In this document: piece after piece, positions 1 to 11,275 of the stretch
Numbering within the stretch: position 1 is the first letter of the stretch
Layout of the letters: each line of letters opens with the position of its first letter
From: Mycocentrospora acerina
Lineage: Eukaryota > Ascomycota > Dothideomycetes > Pleosporales
DNA length: 64,000 nt
Reading direction: 5' to 3'
Assembly: GCA_022701365.1 (NCBI GenBank)
Contig: JAKUHH010000207.1
Span: 62,001 to 126,000, forward strand
Translations under genes and position numbers: made by a program
The notes under the pieces: model-generated
What the model was told of the DNA's origin: nothing
Database searches by the model: none
The model's input: the letters and a program-made list of their open reading frames with translations, nothing else

Positions 1-1462
1 AATAAACATGATCCAATTAGGCATATCTGGGCATCCCAGACCAAGATAAGATTGAGGTTCACTCTTCCACTTTTCGTGCAGGTCCACGCCGTTTCTCCCA
101 ATGACTGGGAAACGCGGGCGGTAGCTTACATCAAAGCCTGTTGCGCATACCACTGTGTCGACTTCACGCTCGATGCCATCGTTGCCGATGACACCATTCT
201 CAGTAACCTCGCTAACAGCAGTGAAATGCACGTCAACGTTTTCCTTCTGGATGGCTTCCATGTATGGGTCCCCAGGCGTGATACGGCGGCCTAGAATCCA
301 ATCAGCATAGTATTCTTACAAACCTAAGGGGGAGCAAACTAACAGCCAACTTCAAACTTTGGCGTAAACCCCTCCAACAACCTCTTATCCTTGATAAAAT
401 CCTGCATCCGCCCTCTTGAAAACGCCTCGGCCCCCTTTTGGGCCTCTGAATCACTGTAGAACGCGCCCCAAAGCCCATTTACTTGATTCTCAATATCCTT
501 TGCGTGGGCAACAAGTTTCCGCGGGTCGGCTCGAAACTCGTCGCGCTCTTCTTGTGAGTACTCCTTGTTCTGGCCGTAGTTGTTGGCGATTTGTACGAAC
601 CAGACGCCTGTGCGGACAAAAATGTCCATGTGCTTTGTGTGGGGTTGCATAGTGGGCACTGTTTGGATGGATGATGCTCCTGATCCGATAATCGCCACGC
701 GGTCATTAGCCCATTGCTCTTTCTGGTAGTCTTCGGGCCATATCGCAGTGTGGACGACGCGGCCCTTGAACTTGTCGAGGCCTTTGATGTCGGGCCACTT
801 GTAATTATTCAAGATGCCTGTAGCGTAGAGGAGTAAGTCGCATTCTTCGTCAAACTCTCGCGTTTCTCCCGATGACGACGTTTGTCGCAGCTTGACTCTC
901 CACTTCCCAGTGTCATCTTGCCATTCTGCGCGGACAACCTCGGTGTTGAAGGTCATGTATTTCCGGAGTCCAAAGACGTCACAGACTTTTTCGAGGTACT
1001 TTTTAATGTCCGGAGCGTAGGAGAAGAAGCGGGGCCAGTCGGGATTGAGCGCAAAGTTTAGTGTGTAAGCATGCGAGGGGATGTCGCAGGCGCATCCTGA
1101 AGTTGTCAGTCATCCAGAATCTTCTGAAGACGATGTTAGAGGTCTACCTGGGTAACGATTCTCGAGCCAAGTCCCTCCCAAGTCTGCATTCTTCTCGTAG
1201 ATGACGTGCTCCACGTTTTCACAGTTCTTTTGAATTTGATACGCCATTTGAATTCCCGAGACACCAGCGCCGATGGTGAGTACTTTTAGCTTTTTCGAAG
1301 AAGGATCCTACAATCATAATCAGGTATTCATTCCTTGAGCAGTGTAAAGTGGATGAAGAATCTCACGTCATAAACAATATCCGGAACATTGTACCCGGTC
1401 GACCCTGGAGTTGAGTAGTCCCACTGGCCATCCTTGCCTATGGAGTTGAGATCTGGTGCCAT
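1..1462 (-). CDS. Baeyer-Villiger-type FAD monooxygenase (3' end outside window)
   Basis: Flavin-dependent monooxygenase that would use FAD, NADPH and O2 to insert oxygen into ketones or related carbonyls. Exons 1367-1462, 1148-1307, 344-1096 and 1-290 join in frame; introns are 59, 51 and 53 nt with GT-AG ends. Visible motifs in order: FAD Rossmann loop TIGAGVSGIQ; GGTWLENRYPGCACDIPSHA, typical of the family; the Baeyer-Villiger fingerprint FKGRVVHTAIWP; a second dinucleotide loop IIGSGASSIQ; and near the left edge VCATGFDVSY and YLGLGCPDMPNW. About 430 residues are present; the C-terminus lies beyond base 1. I chose the ATG at 1462 because family proteins begin shortly before the FAD loop, but the frame stays open upstream to an ATG at 1750, so the start is uncertain. 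Substrate is not predictable. No signal peptide is seen, so it is probably cytosolic. Confidence 0.9.
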
Positions 1463-3693
1463 ATCGAGAGGTTGTAGACGTGGAGGTGCAGAGGATGCAG
1501 AAGATGTCGAGAATGCAAAAGGCGAATCAAATTCTACTTTGAACAAGCAGATTAACACGTTCCGCTGCGCCGATGAAAGTGATTCAATTTTACGAATCGA
1601 AGACGTCGACAATAGTAAGTCGCCCTCGAAAGTCAAGGATTCAGTCACAGCGTCCAAAACCTGGGCAAAACCTCTCGATCCGGATATAAAACACAAATTT
1701 AAAAAAGGAGGCTTTGGACACCCTTCCAAAGACAATTGTAGACTTTCCAAATAAAAATTGAAATTTTCAAGACCTTTAAGACCAAATATTACCAGGACAT
1801 GTCCAGCTCTTTTAAATCACATCATCCCCGTCACATACACGACTCCCTCCCACCGTCACCACCACCACATGACAGCTTCAGGCCGTATTTTCGGCTATGC
1901 GAATCTTCCATACCGTGTTGGACGACTCGATCATTTTGACAAACTAGGCAAAGATCACCCTATCGAATCCCGTTTACCTGTCTATGATGTACATGCGCAT
2001 TTTAGCGCTGCATGCAAAACTGTGGGGTGCGTCGGGTGCGGGGCTTTTGCGGGGTATACATGGCTTCCGGCAGGCAGGCTGGATGTTAGGGGGTTAGAAA
2101 TGGCGGGCAATTGTTAAAGTAAAAATCAAAAATCTTAAAGATAGGAGCATGAAGAAGGAGAAGTTGGGTATTTAGGGAAATGTCTTCGTCTCTAGTGATT
2201 TGTAAATATAATCTCTTGCCACTTTCAACACCCTTAACAACATTATAACTCTTTGAGTTAATCCTGCAAATAATACTATGCTATCCTCGTTGCTTTGTCT
2301 AACGTAATGAGAGACGCTGATGATATCTAGTAAACAGATATCTCTCTCTAGACAAAATTTAGAATCATTCAAAGAAAACTACCAATGATAACTCGGAAAC
2401 CTGCTTTCCACCTTAGTCTTCTTTGCAACAAAGCGAATAGTCAGGTAAACGAAAAGATATCCATGTCAGTACCTAGCAAAGATGGATTGAACAGATATTG
2501 TTATACATGGATTAGGATATTCCCCCGATTCCCTTGGGGAAAAAAAAGATATATGAGCTAAAGAAGTTAGTTTATCTAATCAGTTGCTGGAAAACCGAAC
2601 GATTGGAAGAGCAGCCCAGGAACCAGTATTTGCCATTTAATAAGTGAGTAACTAAATCTTCACTTTCGCAAGCAGTATCTACTACCTATTCGCTACATTC
2701 ACTTATCAGCGACATCATCAATGGTAGTATTTTGTATCTCAAAAATAGATTGGCACAATAGATCGAGTATACAGAGCCTAGAATGGCAGGTTGTGGTTTG
2801 ACAAACCCAAACATATTTAAATCCAAACACACTTGGAAGGTTATTATCAAAGTCAACAAACTCACTAAACGTCTACAGAGAACACAAGCAGACAAAACGT
2901 GTAAAATAAAAATGAGAAGATATATTCATCAAGTGGTATCGTGCTGTTCCATTTCATTTCATTCCATTCCATCTCATCTGATTCCATATCCTTGGCTCAT
3001 GTCGTTCGAATCGCAATACCCAAGATCCAGTTCCATCTCTAACGTCCCAAACTCTATATCTATATCTAAAAAAAAAAGTACCAACCCGCACATTTCTGCT
3101 CAGAAAATCGTAAAAAAACACCAAAAAGGGCCATTTCTAGCCAACCCAACCCAACCCAACCTTAAAAACAAGAAAGAATAAACAGACAACCAGCCCAAAA
3201 TGAGGAGAATAACCCCTTTAGTCCTAATCAACCATATAAAAAATACAAAAGCCCTCCTTCCTAGTGGGTGGGTGAAAGAAAAATAGAAACAGATCAGACA
3301 GGATAGGTTTCTCCTATTGGTGGGAGGAGGTAGAGAAGAGTGTCTGTCGAGTAGTGGAGATGTTTGTTTGTGTGTGGATATATCCATTTATGCTTCCAAG
3401 GAATGAACGAACGAACGAACAAACGGACGAGTTTGGGGGATGGAACTCGGGTAGTGGTGGTGCGTCCGTCGTGACACGTAGTGAGTATGCACAACACCGC
3501 CCCAAAAAGGCAGCCCACATACACACTACTACCACCACCATCATCATCATCATCATCATCCATATCCACAAGCCGGCAGCGGAAAGTGGGGGAAGAGTCC
3601 ACCTCGGCCGCATCCGCAGAGTATGCATACGCATGCCAGTGGGGGGAGCTTCTTTTTAAAATAAATTAAAAAAAAAGAGGAGAATCAAACGTC
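1463..3693. other. intergenic region, no recognisable gene
   Basis: About 2.2 kb between the monooxygenase start and the creD stop. Short open frames exist (for example 1758-2117 on +), but they resemble no family. It probably holds the monooxygenase promoter and the creD 3' UTR. A trinucleotide tract (ACC then ATC units) lies at about 3531-3562. Confidence 0.6.
3531..3562. repeat. (ACC)n/(ATC)n microsatellite
   Basis: About three ACC units run into about seven ATC units. The tract is outside coding sequence, about 130 bp downstream of the creD stop codon. Confidence 0.85.
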
Positions 3694-5730
3694 TCACGCC
3701 ACGACCTCGCCACTCAACCTCGGGCTCTCCCGACGGGAATTCTGCTGAGTATTGCGATACGTCTCCTCGTTCAGGGTGTCGAGACTTCTCGCGGGGCTCG
3801 GTGTTGTGCCCCTGCTCCCGCGGCTGCGATTCGGCGAACTAGGCCTGCTGGTTGCAATCTCGTACGAAGGCAGCCCCAGGTCGACGACGCGGTGTTCGCG
3901 CGCTGGCGTGCGCACAGCTGTGTTGTAGCTGGGGGTGCGGACCAGGGCGTCCATGTCGTAGCTCGAGGGTGGAAGATCAAAGTATGATGATGGTGAGGAT
4001 GATTCGAGGCCGTGCTGAGGCGTGCTGTCGCCGGAGGAGTGGTGAGATGGCTGGCGGGAAGGGTGGAAGCGGCCCTGGTGGTCGTTGGACATGTCGAGGT
4101 TCTGAAGACGGTGTTGCAGGGCAATTGCGGAGGCGCCGCCGCCGGTTTGATTAGCGACTGCGTCAAGCGAGGAGAGATTCTCGGCGGACCCGCTGCGGCT
4201 TTGTGCGTAAAAGGGTGTGTTTGCGCCGCTGTTCATTATGCTGTGGAGGCCGCCAGGGGTCATGAAGCCAGAGGGGTCAATGCCATTGTAGAGCTCGTCG
4301 AGCTGGTGAAGGCCATATGTTGGGGGCGCGTTTTGGTTCACTTCGTCTTGAATTGCCTGCTGTGAGAGCAAGTGGTTGTCGACGACGACACTCAAATCCT
4401 CGTTTGGAGGCAAGTTTGGCGAGATGAAGAGGTGGACGTGGTTTTTGACCAGAAGCTGGCTCGTGTGTCCCTCTGGGTTCTTGAGGTTGACGTATAGTCG
4501 CAGTTTATGCGTAAGACGAATGTTCTCCGTGTCGACTGACTGCCTGCAGTGCTTCAGCGACCTGGGGAGATCAAGCTTCATGGAAAAGCGGTGCGACTCG
4601 TCAAACAGGTCATCAACGTCTTCAACGCCGTCAGGAACCATGCGCGCAGAGTTCTCGGGCATGTCGCTCTCGGTCACGGCAACCTGCATCTCGGTCTGGT
4701 GGCTGACGCGCCTGCCAGCGTATTCGGCGAACAACTGGCGGGCCTCAATCAGCTCCATCTTGATGGTCGTTATCTGCACGCCCTTTCTAAGCGGTATCAG
4801 GACAAAGTCGGCGGTGATGTGTGTTCCGATAATGTAGTTCTTCTGCGGGACCGTGATCTTGTAGGCCAGCTTGTTCGCCCAGATGTCCTCGTTGATCTGC
4901 TCCATGGGCATCGACTCCATCAAGTCGCGCCCCAGCGTCCTGATGACGCGAATGTGCGACGACGCCGAGAGCTGCTTGGTCATGTACCCGCGATCGACCG
5001 TCGCCTTGAGGTTGTAGACGACCCAATTGGTCGGCAGCCCCTCGATGCTCTGGTCGAGGATGCTGGGCATCTTGAAGGAAAAGTCCCACTCATGGCGGCC
5101 TGCGTTGATCTTGTGTGCCTTGTTCTTGTTGTCGCCGATGGGGAACAGCGTGAGGTTGTCGATGAGGATGTTTGTCTTATGCGAAATGGGCTGCGGGCTG
5201 ACTGTGTTGGTCAAATGCCATCTGGAGGTTGAGTGTTAGTTTGCGATTCTACGTTCATTTCCACCTCGACCATGCCCCGCCCACGCGATGCGCCGCCTGC
5301 CACCACAACGTGCCGGCAACCCCTCCTCCAATTACAACCTCGGCTTTTGGGGGCAAAGGAAAAAAGATGTAGCGTACGAGACTTTGCGCGTGCCTGTCAG
5401 CGTCAGGCGAATCGACCGGACGTTTATCGACTCGGGGTTGTTGAGGATAAGTTTGCCCTTGAGCTCCGCGTCCTGGCTCTCTGACGGCTCTCCATAGAAG
5501 ACAACAAAGGGCGAGTCTGGTCTGTAGGATAGCAAAACACACAAAGTTAGCCAAAGAGTTTGAGGAATCAGAATTGCGTGATTGTTGCACGAGTGTGTGC
5601 CCTTGTCGCACAAGAATGTGTCTTTCTTGCACGAGCATGCATGTGGTGTGTGTGTGACGTACCGAATCTCCAGCGTGGTCGCAGCATTCCTGCCAAACAC
5701 TCCAACGCCGTGCGGGCGGGGCATTGGCAT
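3694..5730 (-). CDS. creD: CreD-like arrestin, ubiquitin-ligase adaptor
   Basis: Alpha-arrestin that, in Aspergillus (CreD) and yeast (Rod1/Rog3), recruits a HECT ligase (HulA/Rsp5) to plasma-membrane transporters for ubiquitination in response to carbon source. Exons 5663-5730, 5378-5521 and 3694-5221 give 579 aa; both introns (141 and 156 nt) are longer than is usual here. The start MPMPRPHGVGVFGRNAATTL leads straight into the arrestin N-domain, which continues through LTLTGTRKVSWHLTNT. The arrestin C-domain covers roughly residues 190-345. A PY motif, PPTY, follows at about 370-373 (PPTYGLHQLDELY), with a variant LPSY near the C-terminus; these are the expected WW-domain docking sites. The last 200 residues are Ser/Pro/Thr-rich and look disordered, as expected for a phosphoregulated tail. 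It lies directly downstream of creC on the same strand. The family is certain; orthology to CreD rather than another arrestin is likely. Confidence 0.88.
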
Positions 5731-7492
5731 CTTTGAGGGTGGTGGAGGGCGAGAGGGAGAAATAGAGAGAGAGAGAGAGAGCAACAGAGTATCTCTATAA
5801 TAAATCAAGGACTAATTGCATCACCCGCGTAGAATGGGGGAGGAACGTCAACAGGACAGTGCGCAGGCTAAATAGTGTTTGTGTCTGTCGTAGATGTGTT
5901 TTAGTGTTTCCACGAAACACAAGCGGTTGCGATGGATGGGTTGCAGGATCCGGAAAGGTGGATGTGGTGAGTTGAGCGAAGGGGGAGATGGACGGATAAA
6001 TGGTGGCTGTGTGATGTGACTTGAGAGTCTATCTGACTGCTTGCTTGCTTGCTTTCTTGCTTGCTTTCTTGCTTGGTTACCACTTGCTGGGTAGAACTGG
6101 GGCTGGGCTGGGATGAGCTGAGCTGGGCTGAGCAGAGTGGAGCGTGGATCGTTCCAAGAGCAACAGGATCAAGATTCTAGACAAAGAGAGAGAAAGCTAC
6201 ATCAAGGCCGCATGCAGCCTACCCACAGCTACTATCTATAAACCAGCAAAAGATTCACAGGCGTGGGATGGATGGCTTCTACCCAATCTACCCAATCTGC
6301 CTCCGGGATAACACACACCCCCTGCATGCCTGGCGATCGAGCAGCAGCGCGGAAAAGGCTAAGCCTGTCCACGGCCACGGCTGACGAGCATCATTGATTG
6401 ATTGTTCACGCGTCTAGCGCATGATCCAGGAAGATTCGGTCCCGTTGGGCTACCTAGGTATCGACCTAGTGGCACAGGCGAGAAGGTGCCCCGTCTGACG
6501 CGTTGGTCAAGACAGGTTGTGTGTTGTTGCCCCATTGTTGGTGTGTGTGTATTTTTGTTCTCGGCAGCCTGCATGACGAACCTGACATGCATCCATCCAT
6601 CTCATGGCAACACCTGCGAGGTTTTCGGAAAAGATTCGCATGAGTCAGGCAGTCGGTCGGTCAGTCAGTCGGCCGGTGACGTGATGTGATGGCCGTGTTT
6701 GAAAGCTTGCAACAAGCCTCTCAGCCTCATCGCAATCAGTATCCATCCCCTTTTTTCCAAGCTTTCTCCTAACCAACCTACCTACAACTAGTCTCGTGCA
6801 CCAGGTAGGTGCATGTGGTCGTACTTCGGTAGATGCAGACATGGTCGCAGACTGCAACGACGACAACCCTTTGCACAGAGCACGCCATCCACATGCACCT
6901 ATCCATCCCTTCTGATAGGCATGGCCGTGAACATGACCCGCCACCTCGTCTCACCTTTTGGCCGGCCGTGGAACCGAACCTTGAATCTGTTCCCTTGACA
7001 AGCAAGTGTTTCTAGACCTCTGCACTGATCGACCACGACACCGTGAAACCGAATCAGCTTCCCGTCCGGGTATCCACGCTGCTCACTGTCCGCTGCAGCA
7101 CAGTCCACATCTGACGATAACCACACGAGCCGCCATCCTCGACTGCATCATCTTTCAACCACAAGAGATAACAATTAGACAAAAAGATCAAGTGATGCTA
7201 ATAATCATGGCCATGATGCATGCTCATGACCATGATGCATAATACATGATGCATGATGCGATACCCTATCTCCCGTCCTTCAGCCTCCTCGTGCACACGG
7301 CATGCACAAGCACGGTTAGGGCTGAGCAAAATGACGACTGCCAAATTCCACCGCCACATGTCAATTGCCCCCTCGCCGCTATCGGGCTTTGTCGGAGAGC
7401 AACATCAAAGTTCTGCTTCCGTGCCCACAAAATCCTACACACATCCAACCCAATTCCCGAGCAGCCTCACCAAGAGGAAAAAAAACGGTTGC
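5731..7492. other. creD upstream / creC downstream region
   Basis: About 1.76 kb without a credible gene. It should contain the creD promoter and 5' UTR and the creC 3' UTR. It holds an (AG)9 tract at 5764-5781, about 35 bp upstream of the creD ATG, and degenerate TTGC/TTTC repeats at about 6040-6075. Open frames at 6359-7795 overlap each other on both strands and resemble nothing known. Confidence 0.6.
5764..5781. repeat. (AG)9 microsatellite in creD leader
   Basis: Perfect AG dinucleotide run immediately upstream of the creD start codon. On the coding strand it reads as a CT tract, a frequent element of fungal core promoters and leaders. Confidence 0.8.
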
Positions 7493-10092
7493 CTAGATTT
7501 TCGTCTCCTTGGCGCTTGCGCTCGTCGATGTGGCGCCGTCATCACTCCCGGTGCCCTCCTTGGGCCGATCCCATGTCCTAATGTGACCTGTTTTCAAATA
7601 CCCGTCAGCTCCACTTCCCTTATCTCGACAACCAGAGTTTTTTTCGCATTGCGTCTAATTCAACACTTTCCAACGTTTCCACTGCGGGTCCTGCGGGCGG
7701 GTTCCTGCGCACAAGCGCTACAATGTGTTGAAGCGCGAGCATGGAACAAGCCTTATCGCCATACGAATCACCTCTCAACGTGCAATTCTTGGTAGCATGT
7801 GGCGGTGACGATGTGGAAAAGAAGAAGAAGAAGAAGAAGAAGAAAAAAAGAAAAAAAATTGCGCGACTCACCATTCTTGCACGATGTGATTATACAGTCC
7901 TCCTCGAATCCCAGCCATGCCAGAGGATGTTCGTCGACGTTTTTTGCCTGTGTAATTTCATTCGTTAGACGTGTGTCGTTGGTATTCAGTTTGGAGAGGT
8001 ACGTACTAGTACGGGCGGCAATATGGCTGTGCGGGCTCGAGGATCCACTGAGTGAATTACCTCCTCCTCGTCCAACAAACTTCCCGAGGTGAGATTAGAA
8101 TTCGACCGAACACGGCTAACCGAACTCTCTGTCCGTGTACGTTGCATCTTCAAATTCGTCGAGGTAATGCTGTTGCGCTGTCTTACAGACGCCTGGCAAT
8201 CATGGTCAGCTTGCAGCTTCCGAGTCCATGCCGCGACGGATACTCACCGCACGTGGTCTGTGAAGCATTCCGACGCTGAAATCCCACAGCAAGAGTTGAC
8301 AGTCTTCGCCCACACTGCCTATCCGGTAGTTACGTTCGTCGCATCGCCATGGGTCAAATTGCACTGCCGTTACCCACGAGTTGTGTCCTTGACAGCGTGC
8401 TACCAGCTGATTATCTTCCAAAGACCAGATTGACACCAAATCATCTTGCCCCCCCGTCACAACATACTTGCCGTCTGGAGACCAGCAGACACACATCATG
8501 CCACCATAGTAGCTCATGTAGAGGTGAAGCAGCCTGGAATTGGTCAGATTTTGTTTCTACTTGTTCTTCTTCTTCTTCTCCTTCGTCTTCTTTGGCTGTG
8601 GTGAAGAACATACTTTTCCTTGAGGAAGTCGATGATTCTAAACGACCCGTCTTCCGAAACCACTGCGAGGTGACGGCGGTCAGGCGAGAACTCAAATGCG
8701 TTGATCTTGGAGTTGGAAAGTTGCCAACAAGATACGGGGTTTGCTTTTTGACTGTTGGAGGTGACTGATTTCTTGACTGATAATTTTGCCTTTTTGTCCG
8801 CGTCAAATGCATTTTGCTCAGCAGCCGACGAGTGTTCCTCGGCACTGAAGACGGCATCTTCTTTTTCCTTGTCGTACACAATCAAGCTACCATCCATGTG
8901 CGCCGCCAGGAACAGATTCTCGCTGTTAGGTAGCCATCGAATGTCAGATACGGCACTTTTATTAATCACCCCCTGCTTTAGTCAGGCCACGTCCACATGT
9001 ACCAGTCAAAGGACAGCTCACATTTTTGTTGATACGCGAGTATTTCTGTGACATTGGCTCGTACCAGATGATGTCACCGGTCGAGAAGCCAATGATCATG
9101 TCGAGGTGGTTGGGCCCGCGGGTGATTTGGTTGATGTCATGGCACAATGCATGGGCCTTTGTGAATAGAATCTTGGTCAGATGCTCCTCCTGCGCTGGTG
9201 TTAGTCTTTTCGAGGGACGTCTATACGCGAGGTCGAGGCAAAAAGGCCAACCTTTGTAGGTGAAGTCAGGTCAAGCCATTGCAACGCGCGGTTGATGTTT
9301 GCAAACGCATAGAGGCCATGGGGGTTGTGTTCCTGCAGCCGCTTCGACAGAGCTTCATGGGGGATGACTCGCGAAACGAACGAGGAATTGCTCTTGACAA
9401 TGTTGCTCTTGGGTTTGCGCTTCTTGAGGGGATCCTTGAACTCCTTGCCATTGATTGCTGCGAGGGCGGCATTGCCTTCGCCAAACATGGGCGTCCGCAA
9501 GCCGTCCAATGGCGACGTGGCGATTCCGTTTGGCGGGTGCGAGCCCGTGTCGCTTGCCTGGCTGTTGGTCTCATGGGGCGACTCCTGGATGCTGGGGGGT
9601 ATCTCTGAGCGGTTGCTGTAGCGCGTCTCGAGTCTGGACAGGTGCGAGCGCGAGGGCTGGCGGGGCGCCAGGGCGACAAGCGAGAGCCTGGTGCCACATG
9701 TGGGCGGAGAGACGGTCGTGGCAAGCGGGTTGGGGTTGTGCACGGGGGCTTCCGAGGGGTGTGGCGGGGGCGTGGCCAGGTGCAGGTCGTCGCGGAGCAC
9801 GTAGGTGCCTACCACGGTGGCCGCAGGGTAAGCAGAGGGCTACAGGCAGGCACGGGAGGGAGCACGGGGGCGGCCTACCTTCTCCCACGACCAATTGGTG
9901 GTCGGGGCCCGTGGGGCGGGTGATGGTGTTGTTGGTCTCGATAAGCTGGCCTGGGATTGCGCCTGGGAACTGGCCGATAGGATAGCGCGGCGGAGGGGGA
10001 AGCACGCTGCAGACGGGTCAGCAGAGGTTGTCGATGATGGCAGCAGCAGCAGCAGCAGGGCGGTGATTGGCGGCTGGGCACACTCACAACAT
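7493..10092 (-). CDS. creC: CreC WD40-repeat protein, catabolite repression factor
   Basis: WD40 protein that, in Aspergillus, forms a complex with the deubiquitinase CreB and is needed for proper carbon catabolite repression. Nine exons: 10088-10092, 9879-10006, 9252-9808, 9022-9189, 8614-8972, 8248-8533, 8007-8192, 7872-7947 and 7493-7587, giving 619 aa. The first coding exon is only five bases (ATGTT); splicing across an 81-nt intron makes the start MFVLPPPPRY, matching my recollection of the Aspergillus N-terminus. Family hallmarks are DDLHLATPPPHPSEAP, NPHGLYAFANINRALQWLDL, the WD repeats (for example SWVTAVQFDPW and LLLWDFSVGMLHRP), WLGFEEDCIITSCKNG and the terminal GHIRTWDRP. The last intron is 284 nt and contains a GAA/TTC microsatellite. 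It is divergent from gem1 and followed on the same strand by creD. Identity is strongly supported by full-length motif agreement. Confidence 0.93.
7816..7845. repeat. (GAA)n microsatellite in last creC intron
   Basis: About ten GAA units on the + strand (TTC on the creC coding strand), followed by A-rich sequence. It lies next to the donor of the 284-nt terminal intron at 7588-7871. Confidence 0.85.
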
Positions 10093-10132
10093 GGCAGAGG
10101 CAGAGGCAGAAGCAGAGGCAGAGGCAATGACG

Positions 10133-10176
<44 letters not shown>

Positions 10177-10201
10177 TACAACGACAACTACAACGACGAC
10201 A
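10093..10201. repeat. two adjacent hexanucleotide arrays, GGCAGA-type then CGACAA-type
   Basis: Immediately upstream of the creC ATG, about five imperfect GGCAGA units (10093-10126) are followed by about twelve CGACAA/CTACAA units (10129-10201). A shorter ACGACG/ACGACA stretch lies at about 10230-10257. Transcribed on the minus strand, these would form most of a creC 5' leader. Confidence 0.9.
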
Positions 10202-11275
10202 ACCAACTGGGCGTGGGCAGTGACTTGTGCAACGACGACGACGACAACGACAACGGGGAGTGGGCAGTGCCTGCAGAGCAGACGGACGGGGCGCGCGTGA
10301 CGGGAGATGTCGAGTGCACTGGCTGGACTAGGCACGACGCTCGACGCTCGACTGTCGAGGGTGAGGCGCGGCGTAGGCGGCCCTGAAGGAAATGCGGAGG
10401 AGCCAAACATGGCTGCGGGGCGTCGCTACTGGCTCCGTGCGGCCTCGTCCCCGTGCCCGTCCACGGCCATGGCCATTCCTGCCGCTGGCGGAGGAGCATT
10501 GACGGAACACGATGCCGGGGCGAGATGCACTAGTTGTGGATGGTTGTATCTGGTTGTACAACCAACTGCCTGCAATCAGGCAGGGACATGTATGGGACAT
10601 TGTTGTACATGTGCATGGTACGACTACCTGCCTGGCGAGGAAGCGTGCCACTACCAGGTACTAGGGACAAGACGCGGCATGCAGGCAAACGTCGCCCAAC
10701 GGCCAAGTCTGGGGAAGCTGACGTGCATGCGTGTGCCGAGGTCCACCACGTGACTGGCAAGAAGAGGCTGTTGTTCTTTCCATGACGCCAAGCAATGGAA
10801 TCACTCGTGCTCTTGTTTTTGTTCTTGTTCCTGTTCAATTCCACAAAGTAATGCAGACTTGTTTGCTTCCAACAGGGACGAATGGGAAACCAAATCCACA
10901 AACATGTGCATGCACTTGTATGCAACAGTCTTTTCTCATCGGGGGGAGTTTTTCTAAAAAAAATGAAATGAAGGAAACAAGTCTGCTCTCAACAGCGACG
11001 GCAGCCGAGAAAAGAGTCTAGTCCATCCCATCTACAAACAGACTCAACATGGATCATGCTCATGCTCATGATATTGTCGCTGTCCATGTCGTTGTTGACG
11101 TTGACGCTGACGTTGAAGTAGTACTTTGTCTGTACAGTGCCTGACGTGGCCGCCAAGCCTGCCCGCCACGCGAGTCAATCGAATCATCGTCAACCTCCCC
11201 CTCCTCGACCCCTGCAGCCTGAGAAGCTGGTCAAGTTGCCCTCCAGCAAACATGCAGTAAACATGCCGACTCGAC
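10093..11275. other. creC-gem1 divergent intergenic region
   Basis: About 1.2 kb shared by two divergent genes, so it probably carries both promoters. Its creC-proximal end is dominated by hexamer repeats. No credible coding sequence was seen. Confidence 0.6.

Noticed and set aside
1758..2117. 119-codon open frame on + after the monooxygenase
   Set aside because: No recognisable domain, His-rich start from a CAC repeat, no intron-bearing homologue-like structure; most likely chance in a promoter region.
3001..3015. Possible tRNA B-box (GTTCGAATC)
   Set aside because: No A-box or cloverleaf-compatible flanks; a chance match.
10067..10410. Open frames on both strands encoding poly-Thr, poly-Val or Asp/Asn repeats
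   Set aside because: These are translations of the CGACAA hexamer array upstream of creC, not proteins.
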